A stretch of DNA of 16,454 bases. Source: DATAEK01 sp036258055 (GTDB lineage: Bacteria > Acidobacteriota > Vicinamibacteria > Vicinamibacterales > 2-12-FULL-66-21). Made by a program: the position numbers and the translations under genes. The stretch lies in assembly GCA_036258055.1 (NCBI GenBank), contig DATAEK010000330.1, positions 1 to 16,454 on the forward strand, written 5' to 3'. Below are positions 1 to 6,037 of this stretch, piece by piece; the stretch's first letter is position 1; each line of letters starts with the position of its first letter. The notes beneath the pieces are model-generated. The model was not told the DNA's origin. It did no database searches and was given only the letters and a program-made list of their open reading frames with translations.

Positions 1-1
1 C

Positions 2-352
2 GACTCGATCATCTCCGCCGGGTGCATCGTCTCGGGCAGCCGGATCACGGGCAGCGTGCTCTGCCCTAACGTGCGAGTTCACAGCTTCTGCCAGATCGAC
101 CAGAGCATCCTGATGCCGGGCGTCCGGGTCGGACGCCACGCGAAAACCCGCCGCGCGATCATCGACCGCGACGTCTTCATTCCTCGCGGTGCGCTCATCG
201 GCTACAACGACGAGGAGGATCGCCGCCGCCACACGGTCACGGAAAACGGTATCGTCGTCGTCACGACCGATGACCAGCCGTTCGTGGCGGACATCACCGA
301 GGAGGCGCTGCGGATCGAGGCGGAGTTCGATCGCCGCGGAGCGGAGACGTAG
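2..352 (+). CDS. glgC: Glucose-1-phosphate adenylyltransferase (ADP-glucose pyrophosphorylase), C-terminal part
   Basis: The window opens inside this gene; 116 C-terminal residues are visible, ending at TAG (350-352). GlgC makes ADP-glucose from glucose-1-phosphate and ATP, the committed step of bacterial glycogen synthesis, in the cytoplasm. The visible part is the left-handed beta-helix domain built from hexapeptide-like repeats, with segments such as SAGCIVSGS, NVRVHSFCQID, LMPGVRVGRHAKTRRAIIDR and FIPRGALIGYNDEEDRRR. These align by eye, almost without gaps, to the end of the E. coli enzyme, including the closing NGIVVVT. About 25 further residues follow (ITEEALRIEAEFDRRG), a slightly different tail from E. 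coli. The nucleotide-binding domain lies outside the window, so catalytic residues cannot be checked. A tandem heptamer array starts 10 nt after the stop. The identification is secure; the symbol rests on the beta-helix domain only. Confidence 0.9.
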   Translation, partial: DSIISAGCIVSGSRITGSVLCPNVRVHSFCQIDQSILMPGVRVGRHAKTRRAIIDRDVFIPRGALIGYNDEEDRRRHTVTENGIVVVTTDDQPFVADITEEALRIEAEFDRRGAET

Positions 353-362
353 AAGAGGAGTC

Positions 363-397
363 AGGAGGTAGGAGGTAGGAGCTAGGAGGTAGGAGCA
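363..397. repeat. Tandem heptamer array, AGGAGGT type (5 units)
   Basis: Five consecutive 7-bp units are visible: AGGAGGT, AGGAGGT, AGGAGCT, AGGAGGT, AGGAGCA. The array starts 10 nt after the glgC stop codon. The consensus equals a full Shine-Dalgarno sequence, yet no good start codon follows at a working distance. It is probably a simple-sequence repeat rather than a ribosome binding site. Two other arrays in this window also have a 7-bp period but unrelated unit sequences. Confidence 0.85.
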
Positions 398-425
398 GAA
401 TCGCTCTGAAAATGGGCTGTCGCAA

Positions 426-509
426 CTAGCCAGCCGCGAGCGTAGCGAGCGGCGAGTACGCCGCGGGGGTGGAGCCCCGCGGCTTGGGAAAGCGGGCTAA
501 CTGGCCTAG
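426..509 (+). other. Structured intergenic element ahead of eno (multi-hairpin)
   Basis: The glgC-eno gap holds several nested inverted repeats. GCCGCGGGG (460-468) and CCCCGCGGC (475-483) form a perfect 9-bp stem with a 6-nt loop. GCCGC (433-437) and GCGGC (449-453) flank an 11-nt loop. CTAG-CCAG (426-433) can close around both with CTGG-c-CTAG (501-509), leaving one bulged C, which suggests a three-way-junction fold. There is no T-run after the GC-rich hairpin, so it is not a classic intrinsic terminator. It could be a dispersed REP-like element or a 5' leader of eno transcripts. I do not recognise a known riboswitch or RNA family. Confidence 0.5.
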
Positions 510-522
510 AAGAGGAAACATC

Positions 523-1842
523 TTGAAGATTCAGCGAGTGCACGCCCGGGAGATTCTCGATTCCCGCGGCAACCCCACCGTGGAAGTGGATGTGATCGTG
601 GAAGGCGGGGCGTTCGGGCGCGCCGCGGTGCCCTCGGGCGCGTCAACGGGTCAGCGTGAAGCGCTGGAGCTCAGAGACGGCGACAAGAAACGCTACCTGG
701 GCAAGGGCGTCACGAAGGCTGTGGCGCACGTCAACGGCGAGATCGCGACCGCGCTCTCCGGCCGGGCCAGCGATCAGCGCGAGGTCGATCGCGCTCTGAT
801 CGATCTCGACGGAACGCCGAACAAGGGCCGGCTGGGCGCGAACGCCATCCTCGGTGTGTCGATGGCGCTGGCACGCGCGTCAGCCGCGGCGGCGAAGACG
901 CCCCTTTACGTGCACCTGGCCCATCTCTACGGCGACAACCGGGCGATGTCACTGCCCGCGCCGATGATGAACATCCTGAATGGCGGCGCACACGCTGACA
1001 GCAGCGTCGACTTCCAGGAATTCATGGTCATGCCTCTCGGCGCGTCGAGTTTTGCCGAGGCCGTCAGGACTGGCGCTGAGATCTTTCACACCCTCCGCGG
1101 CATTCTGAAGAAGAAGGGCTACGCGACCGGGGTCGGCGATGAGGGGGGATTTGCGCCAAGCCTGTCCTCGAATCGGGAAGCCCTCGACGTCGTGATGGAG
1201 GCCGTCGCTCAAGCCGGCTACAAAGCCGGTACCGACGTGTTCCTCGCGCTCGATGTAGCGTCGAGCGAGCTGTGGAACGGCACGACGCGGACCTACGAGT
1301 TCAAGAAGTCCGGCGAACGCACGCGCGGCGCCGACGAGATGGTCGCGCTGTACGAGGACTGGGTCCGCAACTACCCGATCGTGTCGATCGAAGACGGCCT
1401 CGCCGAGGGTGACTGGGACGGCTGGAAGACACTGACGCGCGCGCTCGGGGATCGCGTGCAGCTCGTGGGCGACGACGTCTTCGTGACCAACCCGGAGATT
1501 CTGCGCCGCGGCATCGACGACGGGATCGGGAACGCCGTGCTGGTGAAGTTGAACCAGATCGGAACCGTCACCGAAACGCTCGATGCAGTCGCGATGGCGC
1601 GTGACGCCGGCTACGCCAGCATCATCTCGCACCGATCCGGTGAGACCGAAGACACGACGATCGCGGATCTCGCGGTGGCCACCGGCGCCGGACAAATCAA
1701 AACCGGGTCGGCGAGCCGTTCGGACCGCGTGGCCAAATACAACCAGCTGCTCCGCATCGAAGAAGAGCTCGGCGCATCCGCGCGTTATGCTGGCCGGACC
1801 GCCATCAGACAGCATGCCTCCACTCGTTCTGATCGTTCTTGA
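523..1842 (+). CDS. eno: Enolase (phosphopyruvate hydratase)
   Basis: Converts 2-phosphoglycerate to phosphoenolpyruvate in glycolysis and gluconeogenesis; cytoplasmic, and part of the RNA degradosome in some bacteria. I chose the TTG at 523 because AGAGGAAA (511-518) lies just upstream and the protein then begins LKIQRVHAREILDSRGNPTVEV, the standard enolase N-terminus. An in-frame GTG at 469 would add 18 residues of hairpin-encoded sequence. The product is 439 residues, slightly above the usual 425-432. All expected active-site residues are seen: H157 and E166 in GGAHADSSVDFQEF, E207 in GDEGGF, Mg ligands D244, E290 and D317, K342 in LVKLNQIG, the signature SHRSGETED (370-372 = H-R-S), and K393. 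The C-terminus runs about 11 residues past the normal end (RQHASTRSDRS) because the reading frame continues into gpmI. The two genes overlap by 29 bp and probably share a transcript. Confidence 0.97.
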   Translation: MKIQRVHAREILDSRGNPTVEVDVIVEGGAFGRAAVPSGASTGQREALELRDGDKKRYLGKGVTKAVAHVNGEIATALSGRASDQREVDRALIDLDGTPNKGRLGANAILGVSMALARASAAAAKTPLYVHLAHLYGDNRAMSLPAPMMNILNGGAHADSSVDFQEFMVMPLGASSFAEAVRTGAEIFHTLRGILKKKGYATGVGDEGGFAPSLSSNREALDVVMEAVAQAGYKAGTDVFLALDVASSELWNGTTRTYEFKKSGERTRGADEMVALYEDWVRNYPIVSIEDGLAEGDWDGWKTLTRALGDRVQLVGDDVFVTNPEILRRGIDDGIGNAVLVKLNQIGTVTETLDAVAMARDAGYASIISHRSGETEDTTIADLAVATGAGQIKTGSASRSDRVAKYNQLLRIEEELGASARYAGRTAIRQHASTRSDRS

Positions 1843-3349
1843 TGGCTGGGGGATCAGGCCCCAGAAGGACAACAACGCTATCGCCCTCGCGCGAACGCCG
1901 GTGTACACCGAGCTCCTGCGACGGTATCCGCATGCGCAACTGGTCGCATCGGGAGAGGCCGTCGGGCTGCCAGCCGGGCAAATGGGCAACTCAGAGGTCG
2001 GCCACATGAACATGGGCGCCGGCCGCATCGTCTACCAGGACCTGACGCGGATCGACAAGAGCATCAAGGACGGCGAGCTGTTCGACAACCAGGTCCTCGC
2101 CGCCTGCATGGACCGTTGCGCCGGGGATCGCCACGCGCTGCACTTCATCGGACTCCTGTCCGACGGCGGCGTGCACAGTCACCAGCGTCATCTCCATGCG
2201 CTCATCGACATGGCCGCGCGGCGACGTATCGCCCGCGTCTTCGTCCACGCCATCACCGACGGGCGCGATACGTCCCCGACGGGAGGGATCCGCTACCTCG
2301 CACAGCTTCATGACGCGTTGGCGCGTGCCTCGACCGGACGAGTGGCCACGGTCGTCGGCCGGTACTACGCGATGGATCGCGACAAGCGATGGGACCGCAC
2401 GCATCTCGCGTACGAGGCGATCGTCCACGGCCGCGCCGACCGCCGCAGTCAGTCGCCGGCCGCGGCCATCGAGCAGTCTTACCAGGAACAGGTCACCGAC
2501 GAGTTCATCAAACCGGTTGTAATCGCCGACGCCGACGACCGATCCGTCGGACCGATTCGCGACGGCGACTCGGTGATCTGTTTCAACTTCCGCGCCGATC
2601 GAATGCGTCAGATCACCCGGGCGATCGCGCTCGACGCGTTCGACGGCTTCGATCGTCCGCAGCGGCCTCACATAGACGCGGCGACGATGACCGTTTACGA
2701 CCGGACCTTCGGGCTGCCGGTGGTTTTCGAACCGCAGACGTTCAGCGGCAATCTCGCCGATGTCATGGCCGACCACGCGCGCACCAATCTGCGGCTGGCG
2801 GAGACCGAGAAGTACGCGCACGTCACCTATTTCTTCAACTGCGGGCGGGAGGAGCCGTATGCCGGCGAAGATCGCCTCCTCGTGCCCTCACAGAAGGTGG
2901 CGACCTACGATCTGAAGCCGGAGATGAGCGCACCCGGGATCGCCGACGATCTCGTCGCGGACATCCGCAGCGGGAAACATCAGATCGTGATCTGCAATTT
3001 CGCCAATGCCGACATGGTCGGCCACACCGGCCGTCTGGATGCCACGATCGTCGCGGTCGAGACGCTGGACGGCTGCCTCGGACGGATCCTGACCGAGGTC
3101 CGCGCCGTCGACGGCGCGGCGATCGTGACGGCGGATCACGGCAACGCCGAACAGATGTGGGATGACGAGCTCAACGCCCCGCACACCGCGCACACATCGA
3201 ACCCCGTACCCGTCATCCTGTGCAGCGAACGCCACGTCGGCCGGCGCCTGCACGACGGCTCGCTCCGTGACGTCGCCCCGACCATGCTGCACTTGCTGGG
3301 GGTTCCCACGTCACCCGAGATGACGGGCGCACCCCTGATCGAGGAGTAG
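1814..3349 (+). CDS. gpmI: 2,3-bisphosphoglycerate-independent phosphoglycerate mutase
   Basis: Interconverts 3- and 2-phosphoglycerate, the step before enolase; a Mn-dependent member of the alkaline phosphatase superfamily, cytoplasmic. The ATG at 1814 gives MPPLVLIVLDGWGIRPQ, the family's normal start, and 511 residues, the usual length. Visible catalytic and metal residues: D10 in the first strand, nucleophile S60 in GNSEVGHMNMGAG, H121 in SDGGVHSH, the DGRDTSP segment (149-155), GRYYAMDRDKRWDR (182-195), the FRADRMRQ loop (259-266), D400 and H404 in NADMVGHTG, D441 and H442 in VTADHGN, and H460. These match the positions of the Geobacillus enzyme within two or three residues. The start lies inside the last 29 bp of eno in another frame, so translation is probably coupled. 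Candidate starts further upstream in this frame would only add enolase-antiframe sequence. Confidence 0.97.
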   Translation: MPPLVLIVLDGWGIRPQKDNNAIALARTPVYTELLRRYPHAQLVASGEAVGLPAGQMGNSEVGHMNMGAGRIVYQDLTRIDKSIKDGELFDNQVLAACMDRCAGDRHALHFIGLLSDGGVHSHQRHLHALIDMAARRRIARVFVHAITDGRDTSPTGGIRYLAQLHDALARASTGRVATVVGRYYAMDRDKRWDRTHLAYEAIVHGRADRRSQSPAAAIEQSYQEQVTDEFIKPVVIADADDRSVGPIRDGDSVICFNFRADRMRQITRAIALDAFDGFDRPQRPHIDAATMTVYDRTFGLPVVFEPQTFSGNLADVMADHARTNLRLAETEKYAHVTYFFNCGREEPYAGEDRLLVPSQKVATYDLKPEMSAPGIADDLVADIRSGKHQIVICNFANADMVGHTGRLDATIVAVETLDGCLGRILTEVRAVDGAAIVTADHGNAEQMWDDELNAPHTAHTSNPVPVILCSERHVGRRLHDGSLRDVAPTMLHLLGVPTSPEMTGAPLIEE

Positions 3350-3381
3350 CGATTCGGCCAGAACCGATTCGCCTCCGCCTC

Positions 3382-5322
3382 GTGTCGATGGTGCCGCATG
3401 CGTTCGCCGCATGCTGGTTCATGGCGCTGGCCTGCCTGCTGACCTATCCGCTCGTGCGGGAGCTCTCGTCGGCAATTCCAGGAACGGGCGCGGGAGACAA
3501 CGTCGGCTTTCTGTGGAACCTGTGGTGGTTCCGCACCGTGCGACAGAGCGCGGACCTCCACTATCTGCAGTGCTCTTACTTGTTCGCCCCCTTCGGGACC
3601 TCGCTGGTGCTGCACACCGCCGCTCCCCTTCAATCGATCGTCGGAGCAACCCTTCTCGCGCGGCTTCCGATCGTCACCACCTACAACCTGCTGCTTCTCA
3701 GCGCGCTGGCAGCCAATGGCATCGCGACCTACGCGCTCGCGCTCTATCAGACGAGGCGTCCCCTGGCAGCGGTCCTGGCCGGCACGCTGATGGCGGCTTC
3801 GAGCTACATCGAAATCCATCTGCTCGGCCATGCCAACCTCGTGAACGCGTGGGTGCTCCCGCTTGGGGCGCTGGCCTGGATCGCGTTCCTCGCCGCTCCC
3901 TCGATTCGGCGCGCGGTGATGGTTGCGGTTGTCTTTGCGGCAACGGCCTGCTCCGACTACTACTACCTGATCTATCTCGGCGTGTTCGCGGCGATCTGGT
4001 GGTTCGCGCAATCGCGATCGATAACCGTGCAATGGCGCGAACCGCGATATCGCGTCGCGGAACGAACCGTTCTCTCGCTCGTGATCGTGCTCGTCCTGTT
4101 TACTGCAGCGATCGCAGTGACCGGTGGATTCGACGTGAGAATCGCCGGCCTGCGCGTCACCGCGTTCAACCTTCGTAATCCGCTCACGGGAATCTGGCTG
4201 CTGGGGCTGTGCTGGCTCCTGCTCCGGCTTCGCCTGGGGGTCGACAGAAACGCCGGCCGGGCGAGTGGACCGACCCGACGTGTCCTGACCCTCGTGGGCG
4301 CCGCGGGCGGAGTGTTTCTGCTGCTGATTTCACCGATCGTGGTGGAGGCGGTGCGGGTGGTCTCGTCGGGCGACTACGTGTCGCAGCGGTACCTCTGGCG
4401 GAGTGCACCGCGGGGAATCGATCTGCTCTCGCTCGTTACCGGCAATCCGCTTCATGCGATCTACGGGACGACCGTCCGCGACTTGTTCGATCGGCTGCAC
4501 ATCAACATGATGGAGCAGACGGCATGGATCGGGCTGACGCCCTTGCTAATAGCGAGCGCGCTGCTCGCTCGCGGCGCCCGGCCGCGTGCCATCACGACTC
4601 GCGCCTGGCTGCTGATAGCGATTGTGTTCTTCATCTGGTCCGCAGGACCGTTCATCGTCCTCGGTGGAGTGGATACGGGCGCGCTCCTGCCGCAGCTCCT
4701 CGCGCGTTACCTGCCGTTTATCGCCAACGCCAGAATTCCGGGGCGAGCCTTCGTCGTCGTGCAGCTTGCCGTGGCGCTGCTGTGCGCCTTGGCGGTGACG
4801 AGATTCCGCTGCTCGCGGATCGCCGTCGTCTCGCTGTGCGCTTTGGCGGTGGCGGACGGCATCGCCGTCCCATATCCGCTCTACGAGGTGCGGCCAGCGA
4901 GTCACGTCGAGCGCACCATCGCATTGGATTCAGCACCCGGCAGCGTCCTGGAGCTGCCGATTGGCCTGCTCGATGGGCTCGGCCAGACAGGACGCTTCGA
5001 TTTCCGCGCGATGGAGCATCAAATCGCACACGGAAAGCCAATCGTCGGCGGCGCCATCTCGAGAATCACGCCCCGGATCACGAGGGCGTATCGCGAGTGG
5101 AGCGCGGTGGCCGCATTGATGGACGCGTCATCGGATCCGTCTCCGGATCGGCTGGCCGCGCTCCCGACGACACTCGGCAGCGATCTGGCCCGGCGCGGTG
5201 TCCGATACGTCGTCGTCGACACGGACGCGATCGCCATCTCGCGCGGGACCCTCGTGCGCCTGGGACTTCGATTCGTGGAGGCCGACGGCTCGCGCGAGCT
5301 GTATCGAGTGGACGGGCAGTAG
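3382..5322 (+). CDS. Polytopic membrane protein, GT-C glycosyltransferase-like
   Basis: The 646-residue product has about 12 hydrophobic segments, ending in a soluble C-terminal region from roughly residue 510. After the first helix (about 7-25) comes GDNVGFLWNLWWF, with D39 at the start of the first external loop. An acidic residue there and the W-rich motif are typical of GT-C-fold enzymes that move sugars from polyprenyl-phosphate donors (related to YfhO/PMT-like families). Another patch, CSDYYYLIYLGVFAAIWW, and the tail RGVRYVVVDTDAI with LYRVDG at the end recur in uncharacterised members of this group. That makes cell-envelope glycosylation a reasonable guess, but no substrate can be named and YfhO-like or purely structural roles remain possible. 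The GTG at 3382 is 32 nt after the gpmI stop and has no clear ribosome binding site; ATG at 3388 is an alternative. The gene probably ends the eno-gpmI transcript, since a strong hairpin follows. Confidence 0.7.
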   Translation: MSMVPHAFAACWFMALACLLTYPLVRELSSAIPGTGAGDNVGFLWNLWWFRTVRQSADLHYLQCSYLFAPFGTSLVLHTAAPLQSIVGATLLARLPIVTTYNLLLLSALAANGIATYALALYQTRRPLAAVLAGTLMAASSYIEIHLLGHANLVNAWVLPLGALAWIAFLAAPSIRRAVMVAVVFAATACSDYYYLIYLGVFAAIWWFAQSRSITVQWREPRYRVAERTVLSLVIVLVLFTAAIAVTGGFDVRIAGLRVTAFNLRNPLTGIWLLGLCWLLLRLRLGVDRNAGRASGPTRRVLTLVGAAGGVFLLLISPIVVEAVRVVSSGDYVSQRYLWRSAPRGIDLLSLVTGNPLHAIYGTTVRDLFDRLHINMMEQTAWIGLTPLLIASALLARGARPRAITTRAWLLIAIVFFIWSAGPFIVLGGVDTGALLPQLLARYLPFIANARIPGRAFVVVQLAVALLCALAVTRFRCSRIAVVSLCALAVADGIAVPYPLYEVRPASHVERTIALDSAPGSVLELPIGLLDGLGQTGRFDFRAMEHQIAHGKPIVGGAISRITPRITRAYREWSAVAALMDASSDPSPDRLAALPTTLGSDLARRGVRYVVVDTDAIAISRGTLVRLGLRFVEADGSRELYRVDGQ

Positions 5323-5352
5323 CGGGTGGTCCTCGCGCTCGCACAAACACGA

Positions 5353-5393
5353 AGAGGACGACGGGCCCGAGTACGTCGGGCGCGTCGTCCTCT
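5353..5393. terminator. Strong hairpin between convergent genes, likely bidirectional terminator
   Basis: AGAGGACGACG (5353-5363) pairs perfectly with CGTCGTCCTCT (5383-5393). After one G-G mismatch an inner 6-bp stem GCCCGA/TCGGGC (5365-5370, 5376-5381) closes a 5-nt loop. The stem is 17 bp in total. It lies 30 nt after the membrane-protein stop on the plus strand and 24 nt past the stop of the small gene on the minus strand. The minus-strand side is followed by a modest T-rich stretch (TCGTGTTTGTG); the plus side has no T-run. Confidence 0.75.
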
Positions 5394-5417
5394 CAGAAGT
5401 TGCGTCTCGTTGGGAAG

Positions 5418-5726
5418 CTACTCGACTTCTTTTTCCTGCGTCTCATCCGCCGCGATACGAAGCGAGCGGAGGAAGCGGCGATCATTGGCGCTCATCTCCT
5501 GATTGCGCTTGTCAGCGCGAGAGGCGCGGTGCGAAGGACCGATCTTGGCGAGCGCGCCCGGCGTCGCTCGATTGACGAACCCAATCACGGCCTCGAGAGT
5601 CACCTTCATTTCAAAACCGGCGGCACGCGCGCGTTCCCGGCAGGCTTCGACCCTGGGATCTTCGGCAACGGCGGCAGCAATGGCGTCGGAGAGCTCGCGG
5701 GCCATCCGATTCACGACATCGTCCAT
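5418..5726 (-). CDS. Small soluble protein of unknown function
   Basis: This 102-residue product is not one I recognise. It is soluble, mostly helical in character and charged, beginning MDDVVNRMARELSDAIAAAV. Segments such as DPRVEACRERARAAGFEMKV and LEAVIGFVNRATP read like amphipathic helices, and the tail is rich in E and K (ADETQEKEVE). There is no signal peptide or membrane helix. The gene is credible because the ATG is preceded at a good distance by GAGGAGG (plus-strand 5734-5740), a convincing promoter lies upstream (5865-5894), and a terminator hairpin follows. The sequence around it is also open on the plus strand (part of a long shadow frame), so coding evidence rests on the signals. 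It stands alone between convergent and divergent neighbours, which implies a separately regulated role; no function is proposed. Confidence 0.75.
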   Translation of the reverse strand: MDDVVNRMARELSDAIAAAVAEDPRVEACRERARAAGFEMKVTLEAVIGFVNRATPGALAKIGPSHRASRADKRNQEMSANDRRFLRSLRIAADETQEKEVE

Positions 5727-5733
5727 CCTTGGA

Positions 5734-5740
5734 CCTCCTC
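5734..5740 (-). promoter_or_regulatory. Ribosome binding site of the 5418-5726 gene
   Basis: On the minus strand the sequence reads GAGGAGG, seven nucleotides before the ATG at 5726-5724. It is one of the clearest Shine-Dalgarno sites in the window and fixes the start of the small gene. Confidence 0.75.
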
Positions 5741-5864
5741 ACCGCCGCCGGGGCTGGGTAACCGGGGCGTCTCCCGATCCGTACCTGCGGCCCGGGGAGG
5801 GTGGCAGGACTCGGGCGCCAAATTTGTTCATACTGAAGGATTTGCAGCGTGGGATCGCAATTCC

Positions 5865-5894
5865 ATTGTAAACGTGCGTACGCAAAAGTGTCAA
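5865..5894 (-). promoter_or_regulatory. Sigma70-type promoter for the small gene
   Basis: On the minus strand TTGACA (5894-5889, perfect -35) is followed after 18 bp by TACAAT (5870-5865, one mismatch to the -10 consensus). A start of transcription near 5858 would give a leader of about 130 nt before the ATG at 5726. The -35 box is part of the inverted repeat at 5888-5907, so a repressor bound there would block it. Confidence 0.65.
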
Positions 5895-5918
5895 TGCCAC
5901 TTGACACAAGATCTTGTG
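5888..5918. promoter_or_regulatory. Overlapping palindromes, candidate operators
   Basis: Two perfect palindromes overlap. GTGTCAA (5888-5894) and TTGACAC (5901-5907) are 7-bp arms around a 6-bp spacer. CACAAGATCTTGTG (5905-5918) is a perfect 14-bp palindrome with no spacer. They lie in the divergent gap between the small minus-strand gene and the methylmalonyl-CoA mutase operon, over the -35 box of the former. Length and symmetry fit dimeric repressor sites, but I cannot assign them to a regulator family and no regulator gene is next to them. Confidence 0.5.
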
Positions 5919-6014
5919 GTTATTGCGGCATTTCCCGCACACGACGCCGCAGACTTTGTGGCCGCGATTTTGAAGGACCGGTGACGGGATGGCCGCCCCG
6001 CGCAGCGGCGTGCA

Positions 6015-6025
6015 ATTGTTACAAT
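6015..6025 (+). promoter_or_regulatory. Possible -10 region for the methylmalonyl-CoA mutase operon
   Basis: TACAAT (6020-6025) sits 12 nt before the ATG at 6038 and lies in a small inverted repeat, ATTGT-T-ACAAT (6015-6025). No convincing -35 is seen at 16-18 bp upstream. If used, the mRNA would have a leader of only a few nucleotides, consistent with the lack of a Shine-Dalgarno site before this gene. The rest of the 5741-6014 gap holds no gene that I can support. Confidence 0.35.
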
Positions 6026-6037
6026 GACCTCGCCCGT

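Noticed and set aside
412..429. Five-codon leader ORF (MGCRN) before eno
   Set aside because: The nearest Shine-Dalgarno-like unit is too far upstream and such short frames are expected by chance.
949..2028. Long antisense frames over eno and gpmI
   Set aside because: No family resemblance, no ribosome sites, and both sense genes are complete with catalytic residues.
5901..5929. Plus-strand promoter with TTGACA at 5901-5906 for the mutase gene
   Set aside because: No acceptable -10 occurs 16-18 bp downstream; the TTGACA is better explained as the right arm of the inverted repeat.
4209..5984. 591-codon open frame on the plus strand in another frame of the membrane-protein gene
   Set aside because: Arg/Ala/Gly-rich shadow of a high-GC gene with no recognisable domain; it also runs across the terminator and the small minus-strand gene.
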